A stretch of 17,202 nucleotides of DNA from Fimbriimonadales bacterium (GTDB lineage: Bacteria; Armatimonadota; Fimbriimonadia; Fimbriimonadales; Fimbriimonadaceae), in NCBI GenBank assembly GCA_026392145.1, contig JAPLCS010000364.1:1-17202 (forward strand), written 5' to 3'. The notes beneath the pieces were generated by a model. That model was not told the DNA's origin. It was given only the letters and a program-made list of their open reading frames with translations, and did not search any database. Position numbers and translations under genes: made by a program. Below, one piece after another: positions 1 to 7,237 of the stretch. Every line of letters begins with the position of its first letter. Position 1 is the stretch's first letter.

Positions 1-272
1 AAATAATTGATTGCAAAATAACTCACAAGACTTATTATCAGTATTGATGCTAAAACTGCAAAGCTTTTAGAACTCTTGGTTTCCGTCCAGATATTTGTCC
101 TAATAATTGGCAAATCTGGTTGCCAGGCAAATACGAGAGGTTGAACGCCTTTTTTCCACGCCTTCTCCAAAGCAATAGGGTCTAAATCATCGATAGAAAT
201 AGGTTCTGTACGACTGGAAAGCTCATTCGAAACCTTTTCTTTCCACTCGTTAAAAGGTACAAATGCAGTCAT
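1..272 (-). CDS. hypothetical membrane protein, 3' end cut by window edge
   Basis: An open reading frame starts with ATG at 272 and reads leftward off the window edge without a stop, giving about 90 visible residues. The start of the protein is hydrophilic (MTAFVPFNEWKEKVSNEL) and acidic stretches follow. Residues about 74-90 form a hydrophobic segment (FAVLASILIISLVSYF) that looks like a transmembrane helix, so the protein probably has a cytoplasmic N-terminal part followed by a membrane anchor. It lies 34 bases downstream of the acyltransferase gene on the same strand and may be co-transcribed with it. I see no clear Shine-Dalgarno before the ATG and no other start codon in frame close upstream. 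The family is not recognised. That it is coding is inferred from the open frame and plausible composition. Confidence 0.55.
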   Translation of the reverse strand, partial: MTAFVPFNEWKEKVSNELSSRTEPISIDDLDPIALEKAWKKGVQPLVFAWQPDLPIIRTNIWTETKSSKSFAVLASILIISLVSYFAINY

Positions 273-306
273 TGAGTTTAGTGGTTTGAGTTTACCAAAT
301 AAACTT

Positions 307-1404
307 TTAGGCTGTAGCTTTCTTTTTGATGAATTTTTTGCCGAGTGCAATGCCTGGTTTTTCAATGAAGGTGTACGCAAGGTGCGCCACTGCAATAGAG
401 GCTGCTGTCTGAACTAGGACGTTTAGAACCGGACTGTCTTGAACCACGATTAGGTCGTTGACAAGAGGGTGCAAGAGGTAGAGAGAGTAGCTTATCTTGC
501 CGAGCCAGAGAAAGGCTTTGCCGACTGAGCTTTGGTAAAAAGAACCTGTTTTGTAGTTCATCAGGATGAGGAAGAAGAGAAATCCACTGATTGAACTGAC
601 GATTGCGCAGAGGCGAGTGGGTTGGAGTTGATTCGCCAAATCTCTTGCATCCTGATAGTTAAACAGGGCTGAGACGGCAATTGAACCCATACATAGAAGA
701 ATCCAAACAAGGGCTTCGTTTGATGAAATCTTTTTGGAGTGGCTTCGATAGAGAACTAGCCCTCCGACGATGGCGGCGCATACGGCTACGGCGCCCGCTG
801 GATAGCGTGTGTGGAGCAGCACTGGAACCATGACTGAGGAGAAGGTGGCAGTGAATAAAGGCATCCCGGCAATGAGTCGGGTCTTGTGGAGAAAGTTAAG
901 TCGGTAGGCGAGGGTGATGGCACCATAAAGCACCATTTCTAGTCCGAGAGTCCACGCAACTGGTATAGCCTCGGGTTGACGCAGAATCCCCTCAATCATG
1001 GTCATATTAATGAGCCAATGGGTCCAATTGCTCGGATTTATCGCTGTTGTTACTTGAAATCCAGCTGCTATGACCATTGCCATGATTGCCAGACATGCCC
1101 AGTAGAGCGGAAAGAGACGGAAGAACCTACCGATCCAAAATTCCTTGATGTCTCCTTTCATTTCCAGGCTCTGAGGAACAATAAAGCCACTTACTAGAAA
1201 AAATGCTACGACGCCGAATCGTCCCGCACTCCAGAATGATATGGAGAATGCGGCGAAGGCCTCAAAGTTGTGCCATACGGAGTGCTGAAGCATGACCGCG
1301 AGTGCGGCGATTCCTCGCACAACATCCAAGAAGGCCCATCGCTCACTGGTAGGGTGAACGCTTGAATGTGGTCCTGTTCTTACGTGGCGAATGGATTGTA
1401 TCAA
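307..1404 (-). CDS. acyltransferase family 3 membrane protein (OafA/YrhL-like)
   Basis: Multi-pass membrane enzyme of the acyltransferase-3 family, whose members move acetyl or other acyl groups onto cell-surface sugars or lipids. The diagnostic start of the domain is present (FLDVVRGIAALAVMLQHSVW), including the conserved R and H, and is followed by about ten hydrophobic segments. The C-terminus carries the usual FIEKP motif after the last helix. The frame stays open back to a TTG at 1527, but the roughly 60 residues before the domain do not look conserved. Counting from TTG 1404 gives 365 aa, normal for the family, and avoids overlap with the divergent Fe-S protein gene. GTGGGA lies about nine bases upstream of that TTG. 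The start is therefore uncertain. The acceptor cannot be told from the sequence. The stop at 307 lies 34 bases before the next minus-strand gene. Confidence 0.85.
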   Translation of the reverse strand: MIQSIRHVRTGPHSSVHPTSERWAFLDVVRGIAALAVMLQHSVWHNFEAFAAFSISFWSAGRFGVVAFFLVSGFIVPQSLEMKGDIKEFWIGRFFRLFPLYWACLAIMAMVIAAGFQVTTAINPSNWTHWLINMTMIEGILRQPEAIPVAWTLGLEMVLYGAITLAYRLNFLHKTRLIAGMPLFTATFSSVMVPVLLHTRYPAGAVAVCAAIVGGLVLYRSHSKKISSNEALVWILLCMGSIAVSALFNYQDARDLANQLQPTRLCAIVSSISGFLFFLILMNYKTGSFYQSSVGKAFLWLGKISYSLYLLHPLVNDLIVVQDSPVLNVLVQTAASIAVAHLAYTFIEKPGIALGKKFIKKKATA

Positions 1405-1499
1405 CGTGGAGTCCCACTTGTCATTATTGGGGCAAAAGACAAACTCTGGAAGGGTTCCACAGTACAAAGCCTCGAAGACCGGTAAAATCACGGTGAACT

Positions 1500-3536
1500 T
1501 TGGTAAAAGTTCGTACAATAATCGCAAAGGCGCGACTCAAAGTGAATCCAAACGCAACACGATCCGAATACCTGTTCTTCTCACTGCCCGAGAAGCTTCT
1601 TTTCTATTTTCTTGCTGCGTTGAGCCTTGGTTACATGGCAAAGCAGGTTTGGGAGCGAGTTGGGCTCTGGATGCAGGGGCGGCCTACTGGGCCAGTTCGA
1701 GCGGGTAGGCAGTACTGTATGCCAACGGTGGAGGGGCTAAAGAAATGGTGGGGCAAGGTTCTTCCTTTTGTTCTTTTGCAGAAGAAGGTGCGTTCGAGCC
1801 GACCTCGTTCTGGGGCTCCAATGCATCTGATGATGTTTTTCGGTTTTGCCGCGCTGGTAGTTGCGACTACGCTGCTTGCAATCAATACCTACTCGCCTTT
1901 TAAGTTTCACCAGGGCGCTTATTATTTGATTTATGAGGCGCTGTTTGATACGCTTGGACTCCTGTTGCTGATTGGATTGGGTTGGGCAATCATTCGACGA
2001 TGGACTGAAAACAAGAAGCAACTCACTGCAAGTCGTGGGAGATTTGAACCTATTTCACAAGAGAAAGTTGATTTTTATGTCCTATGCCTTTTGCTTTTGA
2101 TCACCGCCAACGGTTATCTTCTCGAGGCGGCACGGATTGCTGCTCAACCTCAGCCTTGGGATACTTGGTCGTGGGTTGGATATTTGTTGTCGCGACCATT
2201 AGGCACGTTTGGAGTAGTTGCTTACAAGATAGCTTGGTGGTTCCATGTGGTGCTTGTGCTCGGCTTTTTTTGTGTGCTTCCGAAGTTGCGAATTCGCCAC
2301 ATACTTTTGGCAATTTTTAGTTCTGCGGGGGCGCCAGATGTGCCGATGGGCAAACTGCGAACTATCCCAATGGAAGAGGTTGAGCAGACCGAACAAATCG
2401 GAGTTAAGTTCGCACGAGACTATTCGCGCTGGCATTTAATGTCGTTGGATGCATGTATGGAGTGCGGTCGCTGCACTGAAGTTTGCCCGGCTTGGAATGT
2501 TGGCAAGCTACTGAACCCAAAGCAGATTGTTCAGGATTTACGTGGTTCTATGCAGTCAGGGACTGAGGTTGTTGCATCGCTTAATGACGAAGCTTTATGG
2601 CAGTGCACCACTTGTAATGCATGTGTTGAGGCGTGCCCGGTTTTGATTCGGCATGTAGATATCATTGTTGATGCTCGGAGGAACATAGTTTCTGAGGGTG
2701 GGCTTAGTGGTTCTGCCGCTCTGATGCTTCGACAGACTGCTTCGACCGGTTCAGCTTGGGGCCAAAGTGGCAACCGTGAAGATTGGATGCGAGACTTGGA
2801 TATTCCTTTGGCAAGGAACGGAGTTGAGTTTGAGTATTTGTTCTGGGTGGGGTGTGCGGGTGCGACTGACCCTGGATCTGTCAAGACCACTAAGGCAGTG
2901 GCTGAGTTACTTACCAAAGCTGGCGTTAAGTTTGCTTGTTTAGGGAACGAGGAAGCGTGTACTGGTGATCCTGCAAGACGGGTTGGCGAGGAATTTTTGT
3001 TCCAAGAGCAGGCCTCGCAGAATGTCTCCGTGTTTCAACGGTATGGGGTGAGAAAGATTGTGACGGCTTGTCCGCACTGCTTTAACTCCTTGAAAAATGA
3101 GTATGGCGATTTTGGTGCCGAGTCGATTGAGGTGTTTCACCACACTCAACTGCTACAAACTCTTGTTACCAAAGGCGCACTTTTGGCAGCTACGCCTGAG
3201 CGTGGCTCGGTGGTTATGCATGATCCTTGCTATTTGGGTCGTGTGAACGATGAGTCGGATGCACCACGAGCTTTGGTTGAGGGGATGGTTAATCCTGAAT
3301 TTCATAGCCAGAAGACTCGTTGTTGTGGGGCAGGTGGCGGAAGAATGTGGATGGAGGAGCCGCCTCATGAACGCCCTTCAAATGCTCGAGTGGATCAGTT
3401 ACTCGCTACCGGGGCTAAGACGATTGCGCTTGGATGTCCGTTCTGTAAGATCATGCTGGATGCAAGTGTGAAGCAGGTTGACGAGGGTATTAACTTGGTT
3501 GACCTCGCCGAATTGCTTCAAGATGCGAACAAGTAG
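1500..3536 (+). CDS. membrane-bound (Fe-S) oxidoreductase, HdrD/GlpC-like with NarI-like membrane domain
   Basis: A fused electron-transfer protein of up to 678 aa. The N-terminal third has about five transmembrane helices with histidines in or next to helices (MHLMMFFG, WWFHVVLV), as in NarI-type haem-b domains. Two [4Fe-4S] ferredoxin motifs follow: CMECGRCTEVCP from C319 and CTTCNACVEACP from C369. The C-terminal part has two cysteine-rich CCG domains, the first with GCAG, CTGDPARR and CPHCFNSLKNEYG, the second with DPCYLGR, CCGAGGG (C608, C609) and GCPFCK. This is the arrangement of heterodisulfide-reductase-related proteins found near ETF or acyl-CoA dehydrogenase genes in many bacteria. 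A role passing electrons to the quinone pool is an inference. No such partner is next to it here. The start is TTG 1500 or GTG 1542; the latter has AAAGG about 12 bases upstream. Homology-like sequence begins near RSEYLFFSLPEKLLFY. Confidence 0.88.
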   Translation: MVKVRTIIAKARLKVNPNATRSEYLFFSLPEKLLFYFLAALSLGYMAKQVWERVGLWMQGRPTGPVRAGRQYCMPTVEGLKKWWGKVLPFVLLQKKVRSSRPRSGAPMHLMMFFGFAALVVATTLLAINTYSPFKFHQGAYYLIYEALFDTLGLLLLIGLGWAIIRRWTENKKQLTASRGRFEPISQEKVDFYVLCLLLLITANGYLLEAARIAAQPQPWDTWSWVGYLLSRPLGTFGVVAYKIAWWFHVVLVLGFFCVLPKLRIRHILLAIFSSAGAPDVPMGKLRTIPMEEVEQTEQIGVKFARDYSRWHLMSLDACMECGRCTEVCPAWNVGKLLNPKQIVQDLRGSMQSGTEVVASLNDEALWQCTTCNACVEACPVLIRHVDIIVDARRNIVSEGGLSGSAALMLRQTASTGSAWGQSGNREDWMRDLDIPLARNGVEFEYLFWVGCAGATDPGSVKTTKAVAELLTKAGVKFACLGNEEACTGDPARRVGEEFLFQEQASQNVSVFQRYGVRKIVTACPHCFNSLKNEYGDFGAESIEVFHHTQLLQTLVTKGALLAATPERGSVVMHDPCYLGRVNDESDAPRALVEGMVNPEFHSQKTRCCGAGGGRMWMEEPPHERPSNARVDQLLATGAKTIALGCPFCKIMLDASVKQVDEGINLVDLAELLQDANK

Positions 3537-3549
3537 TTCAAGAAATTAT

Positions 3550-3566
3550 TTGGACTAAATGGTCCA
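3550..3566. terminator. possible weak terminator hairpin between convergent genes
   Basis: TTGGAC at 3550-3555 and GTCCAA at 3561-3566 can pair as a six-base stem around a six-base loop. The element covers the stop codon of the minus-strand gene and follows the plus-strand stop by 13 bases. Flanks are A/T-rich (AAATTATT to the left), but there is no clean U-run and the stem is short. It is reported because the two genes converge with only 18 bases between them. Confidence 0.25.
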
Positions 3567-4469
3567 AGGTTTGAGCTCACCATGTTCATTTGAAAGGTGG
3601 TCGACTCTTAAACTTCCAATTCGCAGTAAAGGGACTGGTACAGGGGGAATCGTTGTGCAAAGAACTCTTGCTCGTAGCGTGGCGAAGTCGATGTGTTCGA
3701 TGGTGCCAAAGCCGAAGTCTTCACCGTTCAGTTTGGAGAATGCGCACAGGCATCCATCGTAGAGATCGGGAGTTGCAAATTGGACTCGATTAGTGTGGGT
3801 GAAGTCCATGGCACGTGACATGAGGCCTTCTTCGATTTCTTCGTCGGTGACCACAAAAAGGGTTTGTCCTGTGACTTCGACATGAGAGTTTCTCAGTCCG
3901 AGTTTTTGCTTTTGGTAGCCATCGAGGACGGTGCCACCGCCAAGGCGGACGCCTTCGATTTTTGTGGTTCGAAGGTCGATGGTGTGGGAATGACATCGTG
4001 ATTTTAAGTCAATCCATCGTGCTTTTCGCTGGGCATTTTGCACAGAATTCGGCATGGACTTGTCTACTTCGATGATTTCTGGCTCGGTGGGGAAGAGAAA
4101 ACTTTCGATTGGAAAGTCGTGTGATACCAGGATTTTGTCAAAAGAAAATGCATGAAGAATGAGTTGTAGAGTTTGCCTTAGGATGGGCACGGATTTGTAA
4201 GCAAACATGTGAATTACGGCGTCTGGCTTGGCAAGACCGAGTGCTTCATGCATGGTTGAAATGAGTACGTGGGGAGCTCGTTGTGGGTCTAATGAGCCAT
4301 AAAATCTCTCGTAAATGGGACGTTCTTGGCGTATGACTGACAAAATGGCAGGTGACCCAAAGGCTGGGTCGGTTGGGTCCATTCGGACAAGATCGTATCC
4401 TGCCAAATTTTCTTTAATCCAGGATCGCCAAGACGTTCGTGGAGTGCCGAGAAGTAGTGTTCTGCCCAC
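3555..4469 (-). CDS. uncharacterised protein with Clp1-like C-terminal region, no P-loop
   Basis: A 304-aa soluble protein. I do not recognise the N-terminal half. It begins MGRTLLLGTPRTSWRSWI, alpha/beta-like, where a GxxxxGKS/T nucleotide-binding loop would be expected for Clp1 proteins, but none is present anywhere. The middle (NAQRKARWIDLKSRCHSHTIDL) and the C-terminal part (CLCAFSKLNGEDFGFGTIEHIDF, then RIGSLRVD near the end) resemble the C-terminal region of the Clp1/Grc3 polynucleotide kinase family. That region typically has the pattern LVGLLD-x-GLGI-x-IDF-x-LTPV-x-GSIRLD. This is pattern recognition, not a search. If correct, this is a Clp1 relative that has lost kinase activity. The start is GTG at 4469, with AGAGG about five bases upstream. 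It diverges from the malate dehydrogenase gene across 36 bases. Confidence 0.7.
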   Translation of the reverse strand: MGRTLLLGTPRTSWRSWIKENLAGYDLVRMDPTDPAFGSPAILSVIRQERPIYERFYGSLDPQRAPHVLISTMHEALGLAKPDAVIHMFAYKSVPILRQTLQLILHAFSFDKILVSHDFPIESFLFPTEPEIIEVDKSMPNSVQNAQRKARWIDLKSRCHSHTIDLRTTKIEGVRLGGGTVLDGYQKQKLGLRNSHVEVTGQTLFVVTDEEIEEGLMSRAMDFTHTNRVQFATPDLYDGCLCAFSKLNGEDFGFGTIEHIDFATLRARVLCTTIPPVPVPLLRIGSLRVDHLSNEHGELKPWTI

Positions 4470-4489
4470 TAACCTCTAGTTTGACCTGT

Positions 4490-4495
4490 CATAAT
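4490..4495 (+). promoter_or_regulatory. possible -10 box of mdh (leaderless start)
   Basis: CATAAT lies ten bases before the mdh ATG. The sequence between contains no Shine-Dalgarno (TCAAAATAGT). A transcript starting 7-11 bases after this box would begin at or just before the ATG. No convincing -35 box is visible at the right distance, since that space is the start of the divergent gene. Confidence 0.3.
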
Positions 4496-4505
4496 TCAAA
4501 ATAGT

Positions 4506-5438
4506 ATGGGATTTAAAGTCAGCATCATTGGTGGCGGCGGACGAGTCGGTTCAGACGCGGCATACGCCCTTCAACTCGGAGGCAAGGTTCGAGAAATCGC
4601 CCTCGTCGACGCAAACCCAGAAATGGCGGCAGGGGAAGCACTTGACCTTCGACACGGTGCCTCGCTTACCGGAAATATCAAGTTCACTTCGTCGAACGAG
4701 TACGGAATTGTGAACGGTTCGGACTGCGTGGTCATTACCGCCGGTCTTCGACGAAAGCCAGACGAAACTCGACTGGACCTTATCAACCGAAACGTCGGAC
4801 TTTTTAAGGGGATTTTGGACTCACTCAAAGGAGTTACTTTGAATGAGGGTGCGACCATCGTGGTGGTATCGAACCCTGTGGATATTCTGACCCACATGGC
4901 AGCAAAGAGCGGAATTCTTCCTGAATCTCAGGTGCTTGGGCTTGGAACGGTTCTTGATACTGCTCGTTTCAGATCATTGCTTTCTGACGCACTCAATATT
5001 TCAGCTCCAGATGTCAAAGCCTTGGTACTTGGTGAGCATGGCGATACCATGGTTCCGATTCTTTCTTCGGCAACCGCCTCTGGCGTTCCGTTGACCAGTT
5101 ATCCTGGTGTGACCGAGCAGTCAGTGAAGGATGTATTTGAATTCACTCGAAAGTCGGGTGCGGAAGTCATTCGACTTAAGGGTGGAGCAGGTCGCGCCGT
5201 AGGTGTTTCGATTAAAGAAGTTGTCGAAGCCATTGCTTTGGATAGTCATGCGATTCTGCCTGTGAGTTCGGTTCAGAACGGCAAACTAGGCATTTCGGAC
5301 ATTTCGCTTTCGCTTCCAACCGTAGTTGGACGGCATGGCGTGGTTGAAGTGGTTGACCCTGTGGTTTCTTCCGAAGAGAAGGAGTTGCTTCACAAGTCGG
5401 CAGCTTCGCTCAAAGAAATTTGGGCTCAGATTCAGTAA
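4506..5438 (+). CDS. mdh: malate dehydrogenase, NAD-dependent (LDH-like type)
   Basis: Interconverts malate and oxaloacetate with NAD in central carbon metabolism. The 310-aa protein has the normal length and all key parts: a Rossmann loop near the start (IIGGGGRVGS, residues 7-16), D35 at the end of the second strand favouring NAD over NADP, SNPVD at 122-126, D151 and R154, and the catalytic H178 in LGEHGDTMVP. The substrate-specificity loop reads AGLRRKPDETR. Its R83 stands where lactate dehydrogenases have Gln102, which points to malate rather than lactate. R89 is the mobile-loop catalytic arginine. The gene has its own short divergent upstream region and ends at a strong bidirectional terminator, so it appears monocistronic. 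Nine of its 13 arginine codons are CGA. Confidence 0.93.
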   Translation: MGFKVSIIGGGGRVGSDAAYALQLGGKVREIALVDANPEMAAGEALDLRHGASLTGNIKFTSSNEYGIVNGSDCVVITAGLRRKPDETRLDLINRNVGLFKGILDSLKGVTLNEGATIVVVSNPVDILTHMAAKSGILPESQVLGLGTVLDTARFRSLLSDALNISAPDVKALVLGEHGDTMVPILSSATASGVPLTSYPGVTEQSVKDVFEFTRKSGAEVIRLKGGAGRAVGVSIKEVVEAIALDSHAILPVSSVQNGKLGISDISLSLPTVVGRHGVVEVVDPVVSSEEKELLHKSAASLKEIWAQIQ

Positions 5439-5454
5439 GCCTTCTGCAGAGACT

Positions 5455-5497
5455 AAAAAATCCTCCATTCGTTTGTGCGAGTGGAGGACTTTGTTTT
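5455..5497. terminator. bidirectional rho-independent terminator between mdh and the NlpC/P60 gene
   Basis: The arms CCTCCATTCG (5462-5471) and CGAGTGGAGG (5478-5487) form a ten-base stem with one G-U pair and a six-base loop. A run of six A at 5455-5460 on the left becomes a U-run for transcripts coming from the minus-strand gene. ACTTTGTTTT on the right serves plus-strand transcripts from mdh. Both convergent genes stop just outside it. Confidence 0.85.
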
Positions 5498-5516
5498 AGA
5501 TTGAGTTTGAAATTGG

Positions 5517-6203
5517 TTATCGTCGTGCGGCAACGAGAATTTTGAGCCACTTCTCGGTTAGTAAGTCAGTGTTCACACCATTGTGACCCCTTGAACTGTG
5601 GACAAAGTAACCGTTTCCAAGATAAATTCCGGTGTGGCCAATGGTGTTGCGTTTGTTCTCCCAGAAGTACAATCTGTCGCCTTTCCGGAGATTCTCTAGA
5701 CGAGTAATGGGTTGTCCGACTTTGGCTTGTTCGGCAGCCGTTCGGGGGAGATTCATGCCGATATCACCATAGAGTTTTTTAACAAACCCTGAGCAGTCGA
5801 TACCGTTGTTGATGTCGTTCCCGCCCCAGACATAAGGAGTGCCAATGTACTTAAGTCCTTTTTGTGCGGCCGCTGCCCGGCTTGATTCGCTGGACCGGCT
5901 TCGAGAGGCTGATGCGTTGGCAATATCGCTATCACTGACTTCTTTGAGGACGGCCACATTGTTAATTTTTGCGTAGCCGTACACGTTGTTGGACATTTTT
6001 ACCTTGAGATAACGTTCTGAATAGGCTCCAACATAGAGATATTGGTATTGTTTCGCAGTGAAAAAGATTTTGGATTTGGAATTTGGTGCAGCGTAGATAC
6101 GGGTAGTATCGATTGCCTGTCCGATGTACAGTTTGGGCTTGGTTCGCTGAGCCAAACCAGTGGCTGCGATTACAATGCTCAAACAAATTGCAACGAATTT
6201 CAT
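5517..6203 (-). CDS. secreted NlpC/P60 family peptidoglycan hydrolase with SH3-like domain
   Basis: A 228-aa exported cell-wall enzyme, probably a gamma-D-glutamyl/L-diamino acid endopeptidase that cuts peptidoglycan stem peptides. Residues 1-18 form a signal peptide (hydrophobic core AICLSIVIAATGLA). Residues about 25-87 look like a bacterial SH3 domain. A Ser/Ala/Arg-rich linker at about 96-113 leads into the NlpC/P60 domain, which starts at GLKYIGTPYVWGGND. The catalytic triad is visible: C137 in DCSGFVKKLY, H190 in GHTGIYLG, and H202 in YFVHSSRG. The start is well supported, with AAGGAGAGG directly before ATG 6203, the strongest ribosome site in the window. It has its own upstream region of 106 bases and converges with mdh. 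Confidence 0.9.
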   Translation of the reverse strand: MKFVAICLSIVIAATGLAQRTKPKLYIGQAIDTTRIYAAPNSKSKIFFTAKQYQYLYVGAYSERYLKVKMSNNVYGYAKINNVAVLKEVSDSDIANASASRSRSSESSRAAAAQKGLKYIGTPYVWGGNDINNGIDCSGFVKKLYGDIGMNLPRTAAEQAKVGQPITRLENLRKGDRLYFWENKRNTIGHTGIYLGNGYFVHSSRGHNGVNTDLLTEKWLKILVAARR

Positions 6204-6309
6204 TTCCTCTCCTTTAATTATTGGCTAATTTTGTACTTCTGAAGGGGCAATTTTTGTGACACTTCGCCACCTTGTTTTTACTTTGCCTTTCTTCTAAGCT
6301 TTGACTCTT

Positions 6310-6993
6310 CTATGCATTGACCAGCGTGAGTGCATTCATAATCAGCATTCCGTCTGTTCCACCTAGTAGTGCCTTAGTTGCCCTTTCTGGGTGTGGCATC
6401 AGACCGAGAACGTTGCCTTCTTTGTTGATGACTCCGGCAATGTTGTCCAGCGAGCCGTTTACGTTCGCTTCAACGATGGCGCTTCCTTGAGCGTTAACGT
6501 ATCGGAAGGCTATTTGTTCATTGTCTTGGATGGATTTCAGCCCGTCTTCGTCAATGAAGTATCTACCTTCACCGTGTGCGATAGGAATTCTAATCACCCG
6601 ATCTACGCCTTGGGTCCACATTGATCTTCTCGTACCGGCGGCGAGGAATACATCTTCGCAGATGAATTTTTGATTTTTGTTGCGCAGAAGTGCCCCTGGA
6701 AGGAGGCCAGATTCAGCGAGGATTTGGAAGCCGTTACAGGCTCCAATGACCGGTCTGCCTTCACTGGCGAAACGAATGGCTTCTTGCATGATTGCTGATC
6801 GAGAAGCGATGGCTCCGCACCGAAGGTAGTCGCCATAGGTAAAGCCTCCAGGGATGAAGACGGCATCGAATCCGTTGAGTGAAGATTCATCGTGCCAGAC
6901 GTATTCTGCAGATACTCCTACATCTTCTCTCAATGATTTGAGGGCGTCTTGGTCACAGTTGGAGCCAGGAAATTGGAGAACGGCGACTTTCAA
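6310..6993 (-). CDS. purQ: phosphoribosylformylglycinamidine synthase, glutaminase subunit
   Basis: The 227-aa glutamine amidotransferase subunit that frees ammonia from glutamine for PurL in the fourth step of purine synthesis (FGAR to FGAM). It begins KVAVLQFPGSNCDQD, the normal PurQ start, and has the class I amidotransferase triad: C86 in GACNGFQIL, with H201 and E203 in MPHPERA. The start is a TTG at 6991-6993 that overlaps the purS stop in the sequence TTGA, with GAGG eight bases upstream, so translation is coupled to purS. The frame is open 19 codons further upstream, but that part lies inside purS and is not PurQ-like. A purL partner is not in the window. Confidence 0.93.
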   Translation of the reverse strand: MKVAVLQFPGSNCDQDALKSLREDVGVSAEYVWHDESSLNGFDAVFIPGGFTYGDYLRCGAIASRSAIMQEAIRFASEGRPVIGACNGFQILAESGLLPGALLRNKNQKFICEDVFLAAGTRRSMWTQGVDRVIRIPIAHGEGRYFIDEDGLKSIQDNEQIAFRYVNAQGSAIVEANVNGSLDNIAGVINKEGNVLGLMPHPERATKALLGGTDGMLIMNALTLVNA

Positions 6994-7223
6994 CCGATGA
7001 CCTCGTATTGAAAGTCTTCTATTACCGTATTGGCAAGCAGTTTCTTGCACATTTCTTGCACTCTTGCCTCGTCAACTGTTTCCATTTGGAGGTGGATGAC
7101 TTTGCCGATTCGTGCATCTTGGACTTCATCGAATCCGAGGTGCTGAAGTGACCCTGCAACCGTGCGACCCGCAGAGTCAAGTAGGGAGGGTTTGAGGGTG
7201 ACAAAGACTCTTACGGCAGGCAT
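6990..7223 (-). CDS. purS: phosphoribosylformylglycinamidine synthase subunit PurS
   Basis: A 77-aa PurS, the small bridging subunit of the PurS-PurQ-PurL complex found in bacteria that have split FGAM synthase genes. The sequence is typical: MPAVRVFVTLKPSLLDSAGRTV at the start, then LGFDEVQDARIGKVIHLQ, and FQYEVIG at the end. ATG 7223 is chosen because homologous sequence begins there. The frame is open a further 20 codons upstream, but those would overlap the glucosidase stop. The stop overlaps the purQ start by four bases. The gene begins 14 bases after the beta-glucosidase stop, so it is probably read from the same transcript or from a promoter inside that gene. Confidence 0.9.
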   Translation of the reverse strand: MPAVRVFVTLKPSLLDSAGRTVAGSLQHLGFDEVQDARIGKVIHLQMETVDEARVQEMCKKLLANTVIEDFQYEVIG

Positions 7224-7237
7224 GCTTCTATTATGAA

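Noticed and set aside
4506..5438. Lactate dehydrogenase assignment
   Set aside because: The specificity loop has Arg (R83) where lactate dehydrogenases have Gln, which favours malate.
6994..7050. Upstream extension of purQ by 19 codons
   Set aside because: The extension lies within purS and does not resemble PurQ; the TTG overlapping the purS stop gives the family-typical N-terminus.
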